Of a stretch of 64,000 nucleotides of DNA, positions 51,694-63,111 are shown one piece after another. How positions within the stretch are numbered: the stretch's first letter is position 1; every line of letters begins with the position of its first letter. A program made the position numbers and the translations under genes. The notes under the pieces were generated by a model that did no database searches, was not told the DNA's origin, and was given only the letters and a program-made list of their open reading frames with translations. Source of the stretch: Tillandsia leiboldiana (lineage: Eukaryota > Streptophyta > Magnoliopsida > Poales > Bromeliaceae); assembly GCA_029204045.2 (NCBI GenBank), contig CM055066.1, positions 14,828,484-14,892,483 of the forward strand, in the 5' to 3' direction.

Positions 51694-52488
51694 GACGGGG
51701 AAATATGTTTGCGTGCAGGATGCGATTGTGGATTGCTGGTTTTCTAAACGGTTTTTGGTTTTATATACTGTATCTGTTAGCAACATTTTGCATTATGTTA
51801 CATCTTTATTCTTTCGTGTCACTGACTTCCCACACTGTGACCAGTTTCGATCGGGGTGGGATCTGGGACGAACGGTGTGAGGCTGCGACCAGGATGATTT
51901 AGCCTTTTTCTGGCCGGTGACTTTTTCCCTTTTACTTAGTTGTTTATTTCAGTTGGTTAGATTTTGTGCATGGGACTCTTTTTATCATGGATGATGTGGA
52001 TGTTGGATTGGACTTGTGACATTGTGATTGATAGTTTACTTATGCACTTAGTTATGCGTTTGGACGACCGTTTCAAAATACAGAAGAGATTGCAAAACTG
52101 TTTTTAAAATTTAGGTGTCATGTGGACATCATTTTGCAAACCCGTGGTTTTTATCCTTTCAAAGTCATATTGCCGTTTCAGATAAGAGATTGCGAAATGT
52201 TTTAAAAAACCAAGTGTTTGTGTGGACATCGTTTTGCAACCTTTGAAATTTATGTCGGTGATGATCAATGTGTTTGGTTTTTGGTCCCTTGTAGTCTTCT
52301 TCTTGCTGGTTGGGGTTAAGTACAGTTGTGGTTGTACGTTGTGCATACGCAAGGGGCTTTGATGTTAAAGTCGAGAACGCTAGCGTATGTGGCGGGTTGT
52401 GCACGGTGTCCGGCGGGAGTTTCCTAAAAAAAAAAAAAAAAAATTGATTGCGTTATTTTTTGGCTTTAATAAACCCCCGGGCGTGACA
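51694..52488 (+). mobile_element. Element Z, 5' LTR, piece 2
   Basis: This continues the Z LTR after Copia-3. Landmarks shared with P and R are CACTGACTTCCCACACTG (about 51821) and a terminal hairpin: GCATACGC (52343-52350) with GCGTATGT (52383-52390) plus inner GGCTTT (52355-52360) with AAAGTC (52367-52372). A run of A lies at about 52424-52442. It ends CCCCCGGGCGTGACA. Confidence 0.85.
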
Positions 52489-53364
52489 CATTAGATGGTA
52501 TCAGCAACCACTTTAACGCCGGTAGTTATTGTCCAACATCCACGAATGTATTGTCACTTGCGGCTAACCTATGAAATAATCAAAGCTAGGTGTGTTGAGC
52601 GCGGTGTCCGGGGGGGAGGAAGGGCCAAAGTTCCGTGTGATCGTATGACGTGGTTCTTTAATTTGTTAAGTCTAGGTTGACTTTGTTGCTATTTATGCTC
52701 AGACAATGGACCTGTCTAGGTCGTCAACTGATAGGCCCGGGAGCTGAGGGGACGGCTCAACAGCTGCAGAGACCGTTTCCTTCGACAAAAACAGTTACGG
52801 AGATGGCTTGGTCAACTCTTAGCGCTACGAACTCAGTACTGGTTGACGCAAATCGCCGAGAGCGGTCACGTCCCTTTTGGTCATGAGGGCCGAACCCCCC
52901 TTGCCCGCTTCACGTAACGGATCCACGGATTGACACTTTCCGAAGTCGCGGCAGCAGACTGCCGACACCTTTCCAGAAGTGTTGACGGGCACTTTAGTGG
53001 CGCACGAATTGCCTGTCTCCTTGCCCGGAGGCTGGCTACGAGCATAATCGGAAAACGCCACAAAAGACCTATCCTTTGTATGGTTTTCTCCAGGGGAGCC
53101 GACCACCCAAGCCCCCAAGGGCCATCAAGGAACCCAGGCGCACGCCGACAGGTTGAGGACAGGGTCCGGGACCGGCCTTGCATCACTGCGGGACCATTGG
53201 TGAGCGAATGTTCCTGGAGGCACACACTGTTTCCGTTGGGCCAAGCCGGGGTCACTTTCGCTCTACTGCCCCCGTGACCTTGGGGACAGCATCTTTCACA
53301 AACCAACGACACGAGGAGATGGGCGTGCCGCCACCGCCCCGCTGGAGGATTTACGCGGCGCTCA
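52489..53364 (+). mobile_element. Element Z internal start with degenerate PBS
   Basis: TGGTATCAGCAACC at 52496-52509 is a PBS with damage after TGGTATCAG. The next ~860 bp are GC-rich with broken frames; the position suggests gag but I cannot recognise a domain. The end, ATGGGCGTGCCGCCACC, resembles the PQMGPPT stretch of P gag. LTR V follows at 53365. Confidence 0.6.
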
Positions 53365-53622
53365 TGTAATACCCCCTTCTAAATTGGTAATTTTTTATTT
53401 TATTTTATTATTTAATGGTGTGGTGGGGGGTTAAAAGTTTTGAACTGAATTTCTGGGCTGACCGTCGGGGTTTTGCGTGTATTTTTTAGGTGCTCGAGGC
53501 TCGCAAAACGTGAACTGTGGCGTGATCTGATTCGCATTTCCAGCCCCGGACTCTCCAAGAAATGATTTTTGAAGTTCGCTATCATTTTGGGCCATCAGAA
53601 TCCGTGCTGGCGATAAGCACGC
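53365..53622 (+). mobile_element. LTR V, 5' end only
   Basis: It starts TGTAATACCCCC after candidate TSD GCTCA (53360-53364). The text from about 53450 (TTTCTGGGCTGACCGTCGG, GCTCGCAAAACG) follows the P LTR between about 19285 and 19455. It is cut by W at 53623; the rest should reappear to the right of W. Confidence 0.7.
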
Positions 53623-53651
53623 TGTAATAACCGCTGGTTTAAAATACTGTG
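53623..53651 (+). mobile_element. Element W, start of 5' LTR
   Basis: TGTAATAACCGC is identical to the first 12 bp of the W 3' LTR at 63112. The following 17 bp differ, so this may be a diverged or different LTR of the same group. The flank CACGC (53618-53622) is the predicted TSD. The sequence runs into the gap. Confidence 0.5.
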
Positions 53652-53751
53652 NNNNNNNNNNNNNNNNNNNNNNNNNNNNNNNNNNNNNNNNNNNNNNNNN
53701 NNNNNNNNNNNNNNNNNNNNNNNNNNNNNNNNNNNNNNNNNNNNNNNNNNN
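53652..53751. other. Assembly gap (100 N)
   Basis: Exactly 100 N, a conventional size for a gap of unknown length. From the flanks it should hide most of the W 5' LTR, W PBS and N-terminal gag, and the R2 5' LTR. Confidence 0.95.
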
Positions 53752-55287
53752 GTCTTGGGATTCTCCCCTAGGTTGAGAAAAGAGACCACCGGGCTTAGCA
53801 GAATCTGTTCATTGGGCTTGACTCCTTCCTTTTTGTTGAGCGGATTCACATAGAGCTTAGAATACTCCTAGTGGGGAAGGTGATCGTTTGGTCTGGGGGA
53901 TATGCAGCTCGACAAGTGCATGGGCTGGGAAAAAGGGCAATGGATTGGGACCGAGCGGTAGAGGTGAGATCAGAGTGTCGCACCCCCTCACGGTGCAAGA
54001 CGGAAGTAGGACCGTGCTCCCGGTTTTGTCGCCAGCTCACCATGACCAAGGCATAGTCTTGAGGTTGGGTTGCGAGTTTGTGGTATGTGAGTTTGTACAG
54101 ATCGGAGATAGTACAGATCACGAGTGCGCAAGGCTAAGGGGAAGCGCAAGTCGGACATGTTTGGCCAATTTTCCCTGTATTGGATTCCTGGGTATTTAAG
54201 TTGCGGGGATGAAACTTTTTTTAAGGGTGAGTGATGTAACGCTCGAGAAATTCTAGTGTGCTTGCGGGCTGGGAGGAAGCAGATCACCTTAGCGATTTGC
54301 ATGCCGGCGCTTGGTGAATTGCACAGTTTCCGATGCACCAATTCTCGCCTTTCCGATTCAGATAACCTGGGTTTTTGGTTAGGAACGAGCCCTAGGGTGA
54401 CTTGGTTCATCCGAGAGAGCGCAGGGTATTGGCATAGGGCTTGGAGCCCAGCGTGTGTTTCACACAGTTGAGTCTCTGTTGTTTCGGTTATTAGTCGTAC
54501 GCACTCTGATTCTTGGGATCGCTGTTAGTGCAGGGTTAGCCGCGGCCAGGGTTTTCGGCTGTGGGCTTGATGTTTCAATGGAGCCAGAGTGCTCGGATCA
54601 GTAAGGTGGTTAAGGGTTTAAATCACTGTCTCTTCGTAATCGGCCAGCTGCTAGGCACAGCAGTAGATGACTTATTGTTGCACTAGCAGCACAAGTTGCT
54701 TAGAGAGTAGAACAAGTTGCTGACCCTTTCAGTGTCCCCGTGTCTTATATTCGTTGGCCTATGGGCACGATGGTAAACCCTGTTTTGGGCAGGATGCAAA
54801 TTGACCCACCTTGTTGCACAGATTTTCTGGGATCGATCGTGGACTCGCCTATGTGTTAGTCATGCGATGTTTGTGACACGAGGCGTAGTAGGTAGTAATC
54901 CTCGATAAAGGTAAGTTTTGGCACTGAGAATGCGCTTGTGTGTTGGGACGTATGAGATATACCTTCTGGTAGGAGTTGCGTCCCCAACTTGTGTTGGCGT
55001 AAACCCTTTGGTTATTATGAGGTCTTTCGTAAGCACGTAGAGCTGCAGCAAACGGGAACGGTCGAAGAAGACTGAGAAAATACTCTGCCCTGTAATGAGG
55101 AGTACCAGATCATTGGGCTAAATCAGTAGCCTTAGAGTTGTAGACCCACTGACGGTGACTTGTAGCCCTCGATTAAATCTGTTGAGCATTTTCAGAAGGA
55201 GTATGACTTCAGCTGTAAGCTCCGGGGAAGGAAAGTTTTTAAGTTGGAGTTTCGGGGGACCGAAACTTCTTTTTAAGTTGTAAGTGA
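53752..55287 (+). mobile_element. R2 internal region, partial
   Basis: This is homologous to 27460-29009 of R over its whole length, with many small indels and substitutions. It has no coding capacity. It ends with a PPT region containing AGTTTCGG-GGGA-CCGAAACT (55248-55267), an 8-bp stem in which both arms have gained a base pair relative to R. Confidence 0.88.
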
Positions 55288-56127
55288 TGTAAAAACTCAC
55301 AACAATATTTTATAAATAGTCTAAAAGCGAATTTTAGACCGTGGTTTTTGAATTCAAAGGACCTATGTTGATTTATTAGTCAATGGCAGTGTGCGAGTTG
55401 CACGTTTTACGAGACAAAAAGAGCTACTTTCCAATCCGGAATGATATTGTTGGAAATCCGAGTGTGAGTGACCGTTGCGATCGTCTCGTCGAACTGAGCG
55501 AGATTCATATTCAGCACTTTGTCGATCTGACGGTCGGATCGTCCAGAATCAACTAAGAAGTGGTACGAAATTCACAGCGACAATGTAATCAGTGTCACTG
55601 GGGCACAGTGCATTAAGTGGGTTACTGTTGTATGAACAGTAAACCCTAAATTCAATACGCCTAAGTGGGAATGCGGATGCCAATCGCTGTCTGGAAACCG
55701 ATCCTAGCACTTCAGGTAGTCGTTTCGAACGGTTTCGTCGTTCCGAACGCAATGGCGCTGACGGAATTTCTGGCTTGACGACCCTGGAGTCTCGAAAAGC
55801 GTGAAAACTGTATTCCGGAACTGTATTTTATGGACCACCGCGATTTTATCCGGGCAGTTTTTCGAAAATCAGGAAATCGCTAACTGATAGGTCTCGTCGA
55901 GCCGGACGTCATGGCGCGCCGACATTTTCCGTTTCGACAACCGGATCGCCTCGGAAAGCGTGAAAAAAGGCAAAAAATAGGTTAATTGCACATAAGACCC
56001 TAGTGAATCTGCCTCGAAATGGTGCCATTGCCATAGGGAGGGACCTAAGTGTTAAGACTAACTTTTGTGGTGGGACTAGGTGTGAAATACCGAGTGTAGA
56101 AGGACTTCATTGTGATTGTAGCAAACC

Positions 56128-56137
56128 CTATATATAG
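56128..56137 (+). promoter_or_regulatory. TATA box of R2 LTR
   Basis: CTATATATAG upstream of TCTCTCACACC. R has CTATTAATAC at the same place. Confidence 0.65.
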
Positions 56138-56835
56138 TCTCTCACACCGAGCTAGAGTTTGGAAGAACCCTAAAGCCAACTCAGCCGCTTCTGCAACCAC
56201 CTCCTCTCTCTTGGCCGCTCTCCTCGGACCCAGCCGCACCGGCCGCCGCCTCCCCAGTCGCCGGGAGAAGAAGGGTCTTCGAGAAACCATCTCTCTCGGG
56301 TGCTGAAAAAAGGAGGTGCTCGGGAGGTTTTGAAGCGGTCAAGAACCCACCTGTAGGGTCCATCGTGTAGCAGAAGCCGAGTGGAGGTGAACCCGAGCGC
56401 CGCGCCGCCAGCGCGCCGCCGCGGGGAGAGACTTTCTTCCTCCACTTTCCCGGCAAAGGCGCGGGCTTCATCCGGCCGACAAGATCGAGATCTGAGCCGT
56501 TGAATCGGGTCCTACTTGGTGACCGAAACATCCGAACCACAAGCCCCAGACCCTCCATCGCGATCGGTCCGAGGATCGGGCCCGCGCACGAGTGCCTAGA
56601 AACGGGTGTTTCTTCACAAGGCCCGATCGCCGCCGTCCGGCGCTGCCGCGGCCATCCGTCGCCGGCCAACCTGCACCAAGCCTCACGACATCAGGACAGA
56701 CCTTTTGGTCCATCTCGCACGGCCGGAGGGACAAGCCGGAATCCGCCATTAACGGTGTTGCTGTTGTGTTTCTTGACCTCCGACCCGCCCGGCGCCGCCT
56801 TGCCGTCGCTCCCGGACGCTGGGAAAACCGACTGG

Positions 56836-57850
56836 GTAAGCTCCTCTGACTCTTGGGAGCTCTCCCATGGTTGCATGCAAAGTTAGTGTCGGCATCCTCA
56901 TCTACAGGATTGCACCGAGATGGCCTCGACCTGACGCCGGCGATCCCCGGCGCTCCGGGACTCCGGAAACCACTCAGGTGAGGTCTCAAGACCCTAAGCA
57001 AGCTCTCCATGAATTTATTTTAACCCAGATCACCCCTCTGTGTTGGGTCTTAATTCTTGCACCCGAGCCTTGTCATTCGGGCTCATCTCCGGCCGCCGCC
57101 GCCTCCGGCCGCCGGGGCTCGACCCCGCATAGACCCCGAGACTCCTGGGGACCCTCTCTAACTGATGCTCACCTTGGTTCCAGGTCTGAGTCACTGTTGT
57201 TCCAAGAACACCCAAACCGAGCCTTGATCCAAACTTGGGTGTTGCTCCGGCCATCTTCCGGCCGGCCTCGACAGCGTGCAAGGTGAGCACACCACTCCTC
57301 TGTTATTATGAACCCCATGCTCCAGTAGATCACTTGTAGATCAAGTATATATTAAGTCGCAACAATACTAATTGGGAGCACTTGTGTTTTATGGGCCAAC
57401 TTGTAAATGGGCCTGGTCTCGCGGCCCAAATACTGTGAGCACGGCCTCCGTCTCGACGTAACGAACGCGCTGAAACTACGGCGTCGTCGTTGGACCCCCG
57501 GATTTCAAGAACGAGCCGAAACGGGCAATTAAAATAATGTTGTTATGCAAATTTAAGAACATATTAGACTAAAATGTTAAGTTGGACATATCAGCTGCCT
57601 TTAGTGTAGATAGGTTTTTAAAATCTACTAGGCATCTGGTTAGGGTTCCGTAGGTCCTCGTTGACGGGAATCGGATTTTGATCGATAAATCGGCGATATC
57701 CTCCCGTTTAAGCTTTTCGTTGCTGTCGGATCGTCGGGAAAGATTTGCGTGAGTCTATTACTGACCAGATCTCATTATTCAGGGCCCAGTTGCACTCAGC
57801 ACCAGCCTCCCAGTAGCTAGCGGGAGTCCGGGATCGGCCTACATTCAGGT
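56836..57850 (+). other. Exon/intron-like architecture in R2 LTR
   Basis: Donor TGG/GTAAGC at 56835/56836; acceptor ATCTACAG ending 56907; exon 56908-56977; donor CAG/GTGAGG; acceptor TGGTTCCAG ending 57183; exon 57184-57282; donor AAG/GTGAGC; acceptor TTATTCAG ending 57782; exon 57783-57848; donor CAG/GTGGGT. All boundaries match R although the sequence between them has changed. Confidence 0.6.
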
Positions 57851-59265
57851 GGGTCGTTTTTTACTTATTCCTAGCCTCTAATTCTATCATATTGGACGGG
57901 ATCTATTCTAAGTGTACTGGGGTTAAATAATGATGGGCGATAGCTTATGCATGTCAGCGGGTTTCTATAGTGTTTAGCGTCGGTTACCGACGGTTGTTCT
58001 CTTTTTAACCATTATAGTCAGCGGGCCACCTTCGAGTGCGCGTTGAGTACCTTGCTTTCGATTATGCACTTTACCTCATACTCTTGTTATTTATATTATG
58101 ATACTGACATGATGGTGGTTACGGTTACTGGGCTCGAGGTGCCACACGCGCACCCGCGGTTTGGCCACCGCAAAGGGGGCGCTTTTCGGAAAAGTGGTCT
58201 CTGACCTGTGTATACCCACGAGGTGACGTAGTGGGGCCCCTTATAGTGGTGGGGTTGAGGCGCCGAGGGGCGAGCGGTGCGACCCGTCGTTTAGTTGTCC
58301 GACGTGGTCGGGTTTCTGCAGGTACGGTATGGTCCGTCGGTTTAGTTGTCCGACGTGTCCGGGCATTACAGGATACAGGTGTAAAGGTTGCTTTCCTCCT
58401 TGAGAGGGGGTGGTGGTGGCCGGGTGTCTTCACAGGGTTGGTTTTACTATTCTCTGCCTGTCTTTTTTTTACGTCACTGACATCCCACTTCGTGAAGGGT
58501 TCAGGGGGGGGAGAGGTAGGCGTTGGTGAGGACGGGACAGGAGCATCTGGGTCGCTGGGGACCTCGGACTGTATTTTCTTCCTTTCTTCGCGCTTTTCAT
58601 TTATTGTATGTATATGTGAGAGGTTCCGATACCCTCGTGGGGTCGGCGTGGATGTCGGTACGGGTTGCATTTAGTGCCCCTTTGTGCTTACTTTCCTATC
58701 TTTCCATTTCCGTTTGGGCCGTTTGAAAATCAAAAAGGGAAAAGGAAAAGTCAAAGAAAAGATTGCGAAGAAAACCGTTTTTAAAATCTAAGTGTCGTGT
58801 GGGCACTGGTTTCAAAACCCTGTGGATTTATGGATTGCGAAAGGGATTCAAAACTTGGTTCGGGGTCGGCAGTGGGCACCGTTTTCAAACCTGTGGATTT
58901 ATGCTGATTTCGAAAACTAGCTTTCAAACGTAAGCGCCGGGTAGGCGCTCTTTCAAAACTGTGGATTTATCCTTTCCAAAATGATCGGCCATAGTTTTTC
59001 TTGTATTAGTTTAGTGAATGCTGGTTGTTTGTGAATAACTGTTGTGATTGATGGGTTGTGTATGTTGGAACTGTACCGAACGCTACGCCGTGCACGTACA
59101 GGGAGAGACTGTCTGTCCGTTTGCAGAGGGATCCTGTATGTGTGGCGGGTCTGGGCACGTGCCGGGGAAGAGGGGGTCTCTTGTAAACAAAAAGAAAAAT
59201 TTTACACGTCAAATATTCGACTTTTATGATCGTTTCCGCTAAAACCAAACCCCCGGGGCGTGACA

Positions 59266-59672
59266 AAGCGACAACAGCAGAATCTGGGGGGGGGCTCCTC
59301 GAGCGGGAGGCGGACCCCCCCAAACGGTGGAGACCGCAGGCAGGGGCCCCGGGGCGCGCAGCAGGAGGGCGAGGCCGGGGAATAGGCCTTGTGTTATATG
59401 CGGGGGAGGACACATGGCGGGAGAGTGCCTCAAAAAGGCGACCACTGCTTCAGGTGCGGCAAACGGGGGCACTTCCGCCGCAACTGCCCCTTAGGCGGGG
59501 GATCTGCGTCCTCTGCAGCTTCTGCACCACGCCACAGCTCTCAGGGCGGGGGAAAAGCTCCTATGGCGTCGACCTCCAGACCCCCTGCACCACGACGTGA
59601 GGAGGACAGGCCACAACCAGGCGGGAGAGTTTTCTCAATGACCCGCCAAGAGACCGTTCCGCCGGAAGACGC
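59266..59672 (+). pseudogene. gag: W gag C-terminus with two zinc knuckles
   Basis: The knuckles are CVICGGGHMAGEC (59390-59428, CX2CX3HX4C) and CFRCGKRGHFRRNC (59446-59487, CX2CX4HX4C), with a frameshift between them. A Ser/Pro-rich linker leads to the protease. The N-terminal Gag is absent: R2 lies directly to the left, so it is inserted inside gag, and the rest should be left of the gap. Confidence 0.88.
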
Positions 59673-60170
59673 CCTTGCAGGTATTACCTCCGTCTCAAAT
59701 TCCCGTGCTAGAACTCTTTTCGACAACGAAGCAACACACGTTCATTTCTCGTGATTTCGTTGTTATGCATGATCTCGAGGAGACCCCCCTTCAAAATCTC
59801 CTGACGGTTCAAACGGCGGGAGGGACTTTGGAGGCGGTCAGTTTAGTAGTCGCCTGCTCGATTAAGCTTGGACGACTGCTTGCCCATGGGATCTAGTGGT
59901 AATTCCCTTGAAGGAGTACGACGCCGGTGTTGGGCATGGACTAGCTCACGATCGGTACCAGGCGCTCATTGACTGTGACAAGCGACAGGTGCGATTGCAA
60001 GAACCGGGCTTTCCTGAACATGTGTATATGGCGGGCAAGAGCATCACCTTCCCGGCGGTCATCTCGGCGGCGCGAGCCAGAAGATTGGTAGAGGGTGGAT
60101 GCGTGGCCTATTTAGCATCGGTGGATCTGGCCACCCGACCTCGTCGACACTTTCAGACATTCCAGTGGTG
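59673..60170 (+). pseudogene. pol: W protease and linker
   Basis: The gypsy aspartic protease is recognised by SRARTLFDNEATH (about 59701-59739) followed by RDFVVMHDLEETPLQNL. The usual active site D-S/T-G-A reads D-N-E-A, so the catalytic Gly is Glu and the enzyme should be inactive. A frameshift falls just after, and a stop at 59894-59896 interrupts the C-terminal half. The linker (RQVRLQEPGFPEH, about 59986) is shared with P. Confidence 0.88.
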
Positions 60171-61029
60171 AGGGACTTTCCCGACGTCTTCCCCGCAGAA
60201 CTGCCTGGGATGCCCCCAGAGCGGGAGGTGGAGTTCCCTATCGAGCTACTACCTGGCACGCAGCCTATTACGAAGGTGTCTTATCGAATGGCCTTCGCAG
60301 AGCTAAAGGAGCTTAAAGCACAACTGGAAGACCTCTTGGACAAGGGGTTCATCAGACCGAGTGTGTCACCCTGGGGTGCACCGGTACTCTTTGTGCGGAA
60401 AGAAAGACGGAAGCCTGCGGCTCTGCATCGATTACAGAGGAATAAACAAGGTTACCGTTGAAGAACAAGTACCCCCTGCCCAGAATAGATGATCTTTTCG
60501 ACCAACTGAGGGGGGGCGACGGTCTTCTCCAAGATCGATCTGCAATCAGGCTACCACCAACTCCGGGTTCGGACGAGGACATCCCGAAGACTGCCTTCCG
60601 GACCCGGTACGGCCACTATGAGTTCACAGTTATGCCCTTCGGCCTCACGAACGCCCCCGCGGTCTTCATGGACATGATGAACGGATCTTCAGACCCTTCT
60701 TGGATCGGTTCGTGGTAGTCTTCATCGACGACATCCTGATTTACTCCACTACAGACGAGGAGCACGAGGACCATTTGCGAACGATCCTCCAGACCCTCAG
60801 GGAGCAGAAGCTGTTCGCTAAACTCAAGAAGTGTGAGTTCTGGCTGCGCGAAGTCGGCTTCCTAGGACATGTGATCTCGGCACAGGGGATCGCTGTGGAT
60901 CCCAAGAAGGTAGAAGCAGTGGTTGACTGGCAGCCGCCGACGTCGGTGACAGAGGTTCGAAGTTTCCTAGGATTGGCGGGATATTACAGGCGTTTCGTTG
61001 AGGGTTTCGCGAAGATGCTACCCCTTTAA
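60171..61029 (+). pseudogene. pol: W reverse transcriptase
   Basis: Three overlapping frames carry a complete gypsy RT: FPDVFPAELPGMPPEREVEF at the start (about 60180-60240), SVSPWGAPVLF (about 60362-60394), YPLPRIDDLFDQL (about 60470-60508), YGHYEFTVMPFGLTNAP (about 60610-60660), the catalytic FIDDILIYS (about 60721-60747) and the thumb up to FLGLAGYYRRFV (about 60964-61000). Frameshifts near 60405, 60520, 60690 and 61020. Confidence 0.93.
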
Positions 61030-61690
61030 ATCGATTGACCAGAAAAGGGAAGAAGTTCATATGGACGGCCAAATGCCAGGAGAGCTTCGAGGAACTCAAG
61101 AGGAGGTTAACCAGGGCACCAATACTTGTACTGCCGACACCCGGAGAAGATTACGAAGTGTACTGCGATGCATCAAGGATCGGTCTTGGAGGTGTTCTGA
61201 TGCAACGGGGGAAAGTGATTGCCTACGCGTCCAGGCAGCTGAAGGACTACGAGAAGAACTACCCGATACACGACTTGGAATTGGCCGCGGTAGTCTTCGT
61301 TTTAAAACTGTGGAGGCATTATCTCTTCGGAGTCCACTGCAACGTCTTCTCAGATCATCAAAGTCTTAAATACATCTTTACCCAAAAGGAATTAAACTTG
61401 CGGCAGAGGCGGTGGCTTGAGTTGTTGAAGGGATTACGACTTGACGATTCAATACCACCCCGGGAAGGCAAACGTGGTAGCAGACGCACTGAGCAGAAAA
61501 GGGCATCAAGAAGGGGCATCGGAGAGCACGATAACGAAACAGGACCACCTGATCGCGGAGTTCGCGCGAATGCAGTTGGAGGTAGTACCAGCGGGCACGG
61601 TCATGCGACTTCTAACCTTGGTGGTCAAGCCGACGTTATTTGAGAAGGTCCGGGAGGGACAGCAGACCGACCCATATCTACAGCGCATAT
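61030..61690 (+). pseudogene. pol: W RNase H and linker
   Basis: RNase H runs from KCQESFEELKRRLTRAP (about 61068) through YEVYCDASRIGLGGVLM (61156-61205, first catalytic Asp), DLELAAVVFVLKLWRHYL (second acidic residue) and FSDHQSLKYIF (61348-61380) to RQRRWLELL. A frameshift near 61430 moves to the linker frame with VADALSRKG (about 61478-61504) and the stretch up to 61692. Confidence 0.92.
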
Positions 61691-62880
61691 GAGACAAGAT
61701 TTCCCAGGGTCAAGAGAGCGATTTTGCAGCGGAAGACGACGGCACCTTACGGTTCCGCGGACGGATCTGCGTGCCGGACTCATCAGAGTTGAAAGAAGAG
61801 ATCTTAGCGGAGGCACACCGAGCCCCTTATGCGGCACACCCAGGGGGCACGAAGATGTACAGAGATCTCAAACAGACCTTCTGTTGGCCTAAGTTGAAAG
61901 AAAACGTAACACGTCACGTGGCTCACTGCCTTGTATGCCAACAGATAAAGGCCGAGCATCAGCGACCCGCAGGGAAGCTACAAGCCCTTACCGGTACCAG
62001 AGTGGAAATGGGACCAGATCACCATGGATTTTGTCACTGGATTTCCACGTTCACAACAGGGCCACGACGCGATCTGGGTCATAGTCGACCGGTTAACCAA
62101 GTCAGCACACTTCCTGCCAATTCATACAACTTGGACCCGCGAACGGTTAGCTCAAGTCTACATCAGCGAGATCGTGAGACTACATGGGGTACCGGCATCG
62201 ATCACCTCGGACAGAGACACGCGCTTTGTCTCGAAGTTTTGGCAAAGCCTTCAGCGGGCTATGGGGACCAGACTACAGTTCAGCACAGCCTTCCACCCTC
62301 AGACGGACGGACAGTCGGAGCGCACGATACAAACCCTTGAAGACCTGCTTCGCGCCTGTGTGCTGGATTGGGGAATCGGTTGGTCACGCTACCTACCCCT
62401 CGTGGAGTTCGCCTACAACAACAGCTACCAGGCCAGCATTCAGATGGCGCCCTACGAAGCCTTATACGGAAGGCGCTGCCGATCCCCGATTTGTTGGGAC
62501 GACTTGGGAGAACGGAAACTCTTGGGACCCGACTTAGTGGAGGAAACCGAAGAGAAGGTACGCCTTATCAGACAGCGCCTGCTGACCGCCCAGAGTCGAC
62601 AGAAGAGCTACGCAGACCAGAGACGCCGTGACTTGGAATTTCAAGTGGGGGAACACGCGTTTTTGCGGGTCTCGCCATCCAGAGGAATTAAGCGTTTCGG
62701 ACTAAAGGGCAAGCTGAGCCCACGGTTTGTGGGGCCATTCGAGATTCTAGAGCGTATTGGCCCAGTAGCTTACCGCCTCGCCCTACCACCAAACCTCGAC
62801 CGAGTTCACGACGTGTTCCACGTCTCGATGCTTCGGAAATATCTCCCCGACCCGTCACACGTTCTGGACGCCTCAGCACT
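61691..62880 (+). pseudogene. pol: W integrase
   Basis: The zinc-binding HHCC region (AHRAPYAAHPGGTKMYRDL ... HCLVCQQ, about 61813-61950) is followed by the catalytic core with Asp in MDFVTGF (62024-62044), Asp in SITSDRDTRF (about 62198-62227) and Glu in DGQSERTIQTLED (about 62306-62344). From 62024 to about 62960 one frame is open. The GPY/F-like module (RFVGPFEILERIGPVAYRL, about 62723-62779) and VHDVFHVSMLRKYLPD lead to the C-terminus. The layout fits chromoviruses of the Tekay/Del group. Confidence 0.93.
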
Positions 62881-63075
62881 CGAACTTAAGGAGGACCTAA
62901 GCTTCGAAGAAACCCCGGTGAGAATCCTGACAAGGGAAAACAAATCACTACGAAACCGAACCATCCCTACGTGAAGGTACTATGGAACAACCATGAGGAG
63001 CGGGAAGCAACTTGGGAACTGGAGTCCAAGATGAGGGAGTGCTACCCCGACCTTTTCACGCCCACCCGGGCTTGA
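62881..63075 (+). pseudogene. pol: W chromodomain-like C-terminus
   Basis: The frame ends at a TGA (62972-62974), but a one-base shift gives VKVLWNNHEEREATWELE and a short tail, the pattern of the C-terminal chromodomain of Tekay-type integrases that guides insertion to chromatin. P copy 2 has a diverged version (about 35035-35120). Confidence 0.8.
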
Positions 63076-63111
63076 GGTTCGAGGACGAAACTCGTTTTTA
63101 GAGGTGAGTGG
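63076..63111 (+). promoter_or_regulatory. W polypurine-tract region
   Basis: GAGGTTCGAGGACGAAACTC (63074-63093) has the same stem-loop plan as in R and P with one mismatch. GAGGTGAGTGG precedes the LTR. Confidence 0.7.

Larger units (their letters stand above)
55288..59265 (+). mobile_element. R2 3' LTR
   Basis: It starts TGTAAAAACTC and ends CCCCCGGGGCGTGACA, then W gag sequence. It is 3978 bp, clearly diverged from R, so R2 is an older or different member. It has a good TATA box, the exon-like chain and the terminal hairpin GCACGTACAGG (59092-59102) with CCTGTATGTGT (59133-59143), where one pair has become G-T. Confidence 0.92.

Noticed and set aside
52881..53312. 143-codon minus-strand and 115-codon + strand frames in the Z interior
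   Set aside because: No recognisable domain on either strand; the + strand is the expected gag position but is broken.
53365..53622. V as the 3' LTR of element Z
   Set aside because: The starts differ (TGTAATACCCCC versus TGTAGTATCACG) and the next 100 bp do not align well, although both follow the common plan.
56181..57010. Minus-strand frames of 162-180 codons in the R2 LTR
   Set aside because: They oppose the direction of the LTR transcript, cross the exon-like borders and are absent from R.
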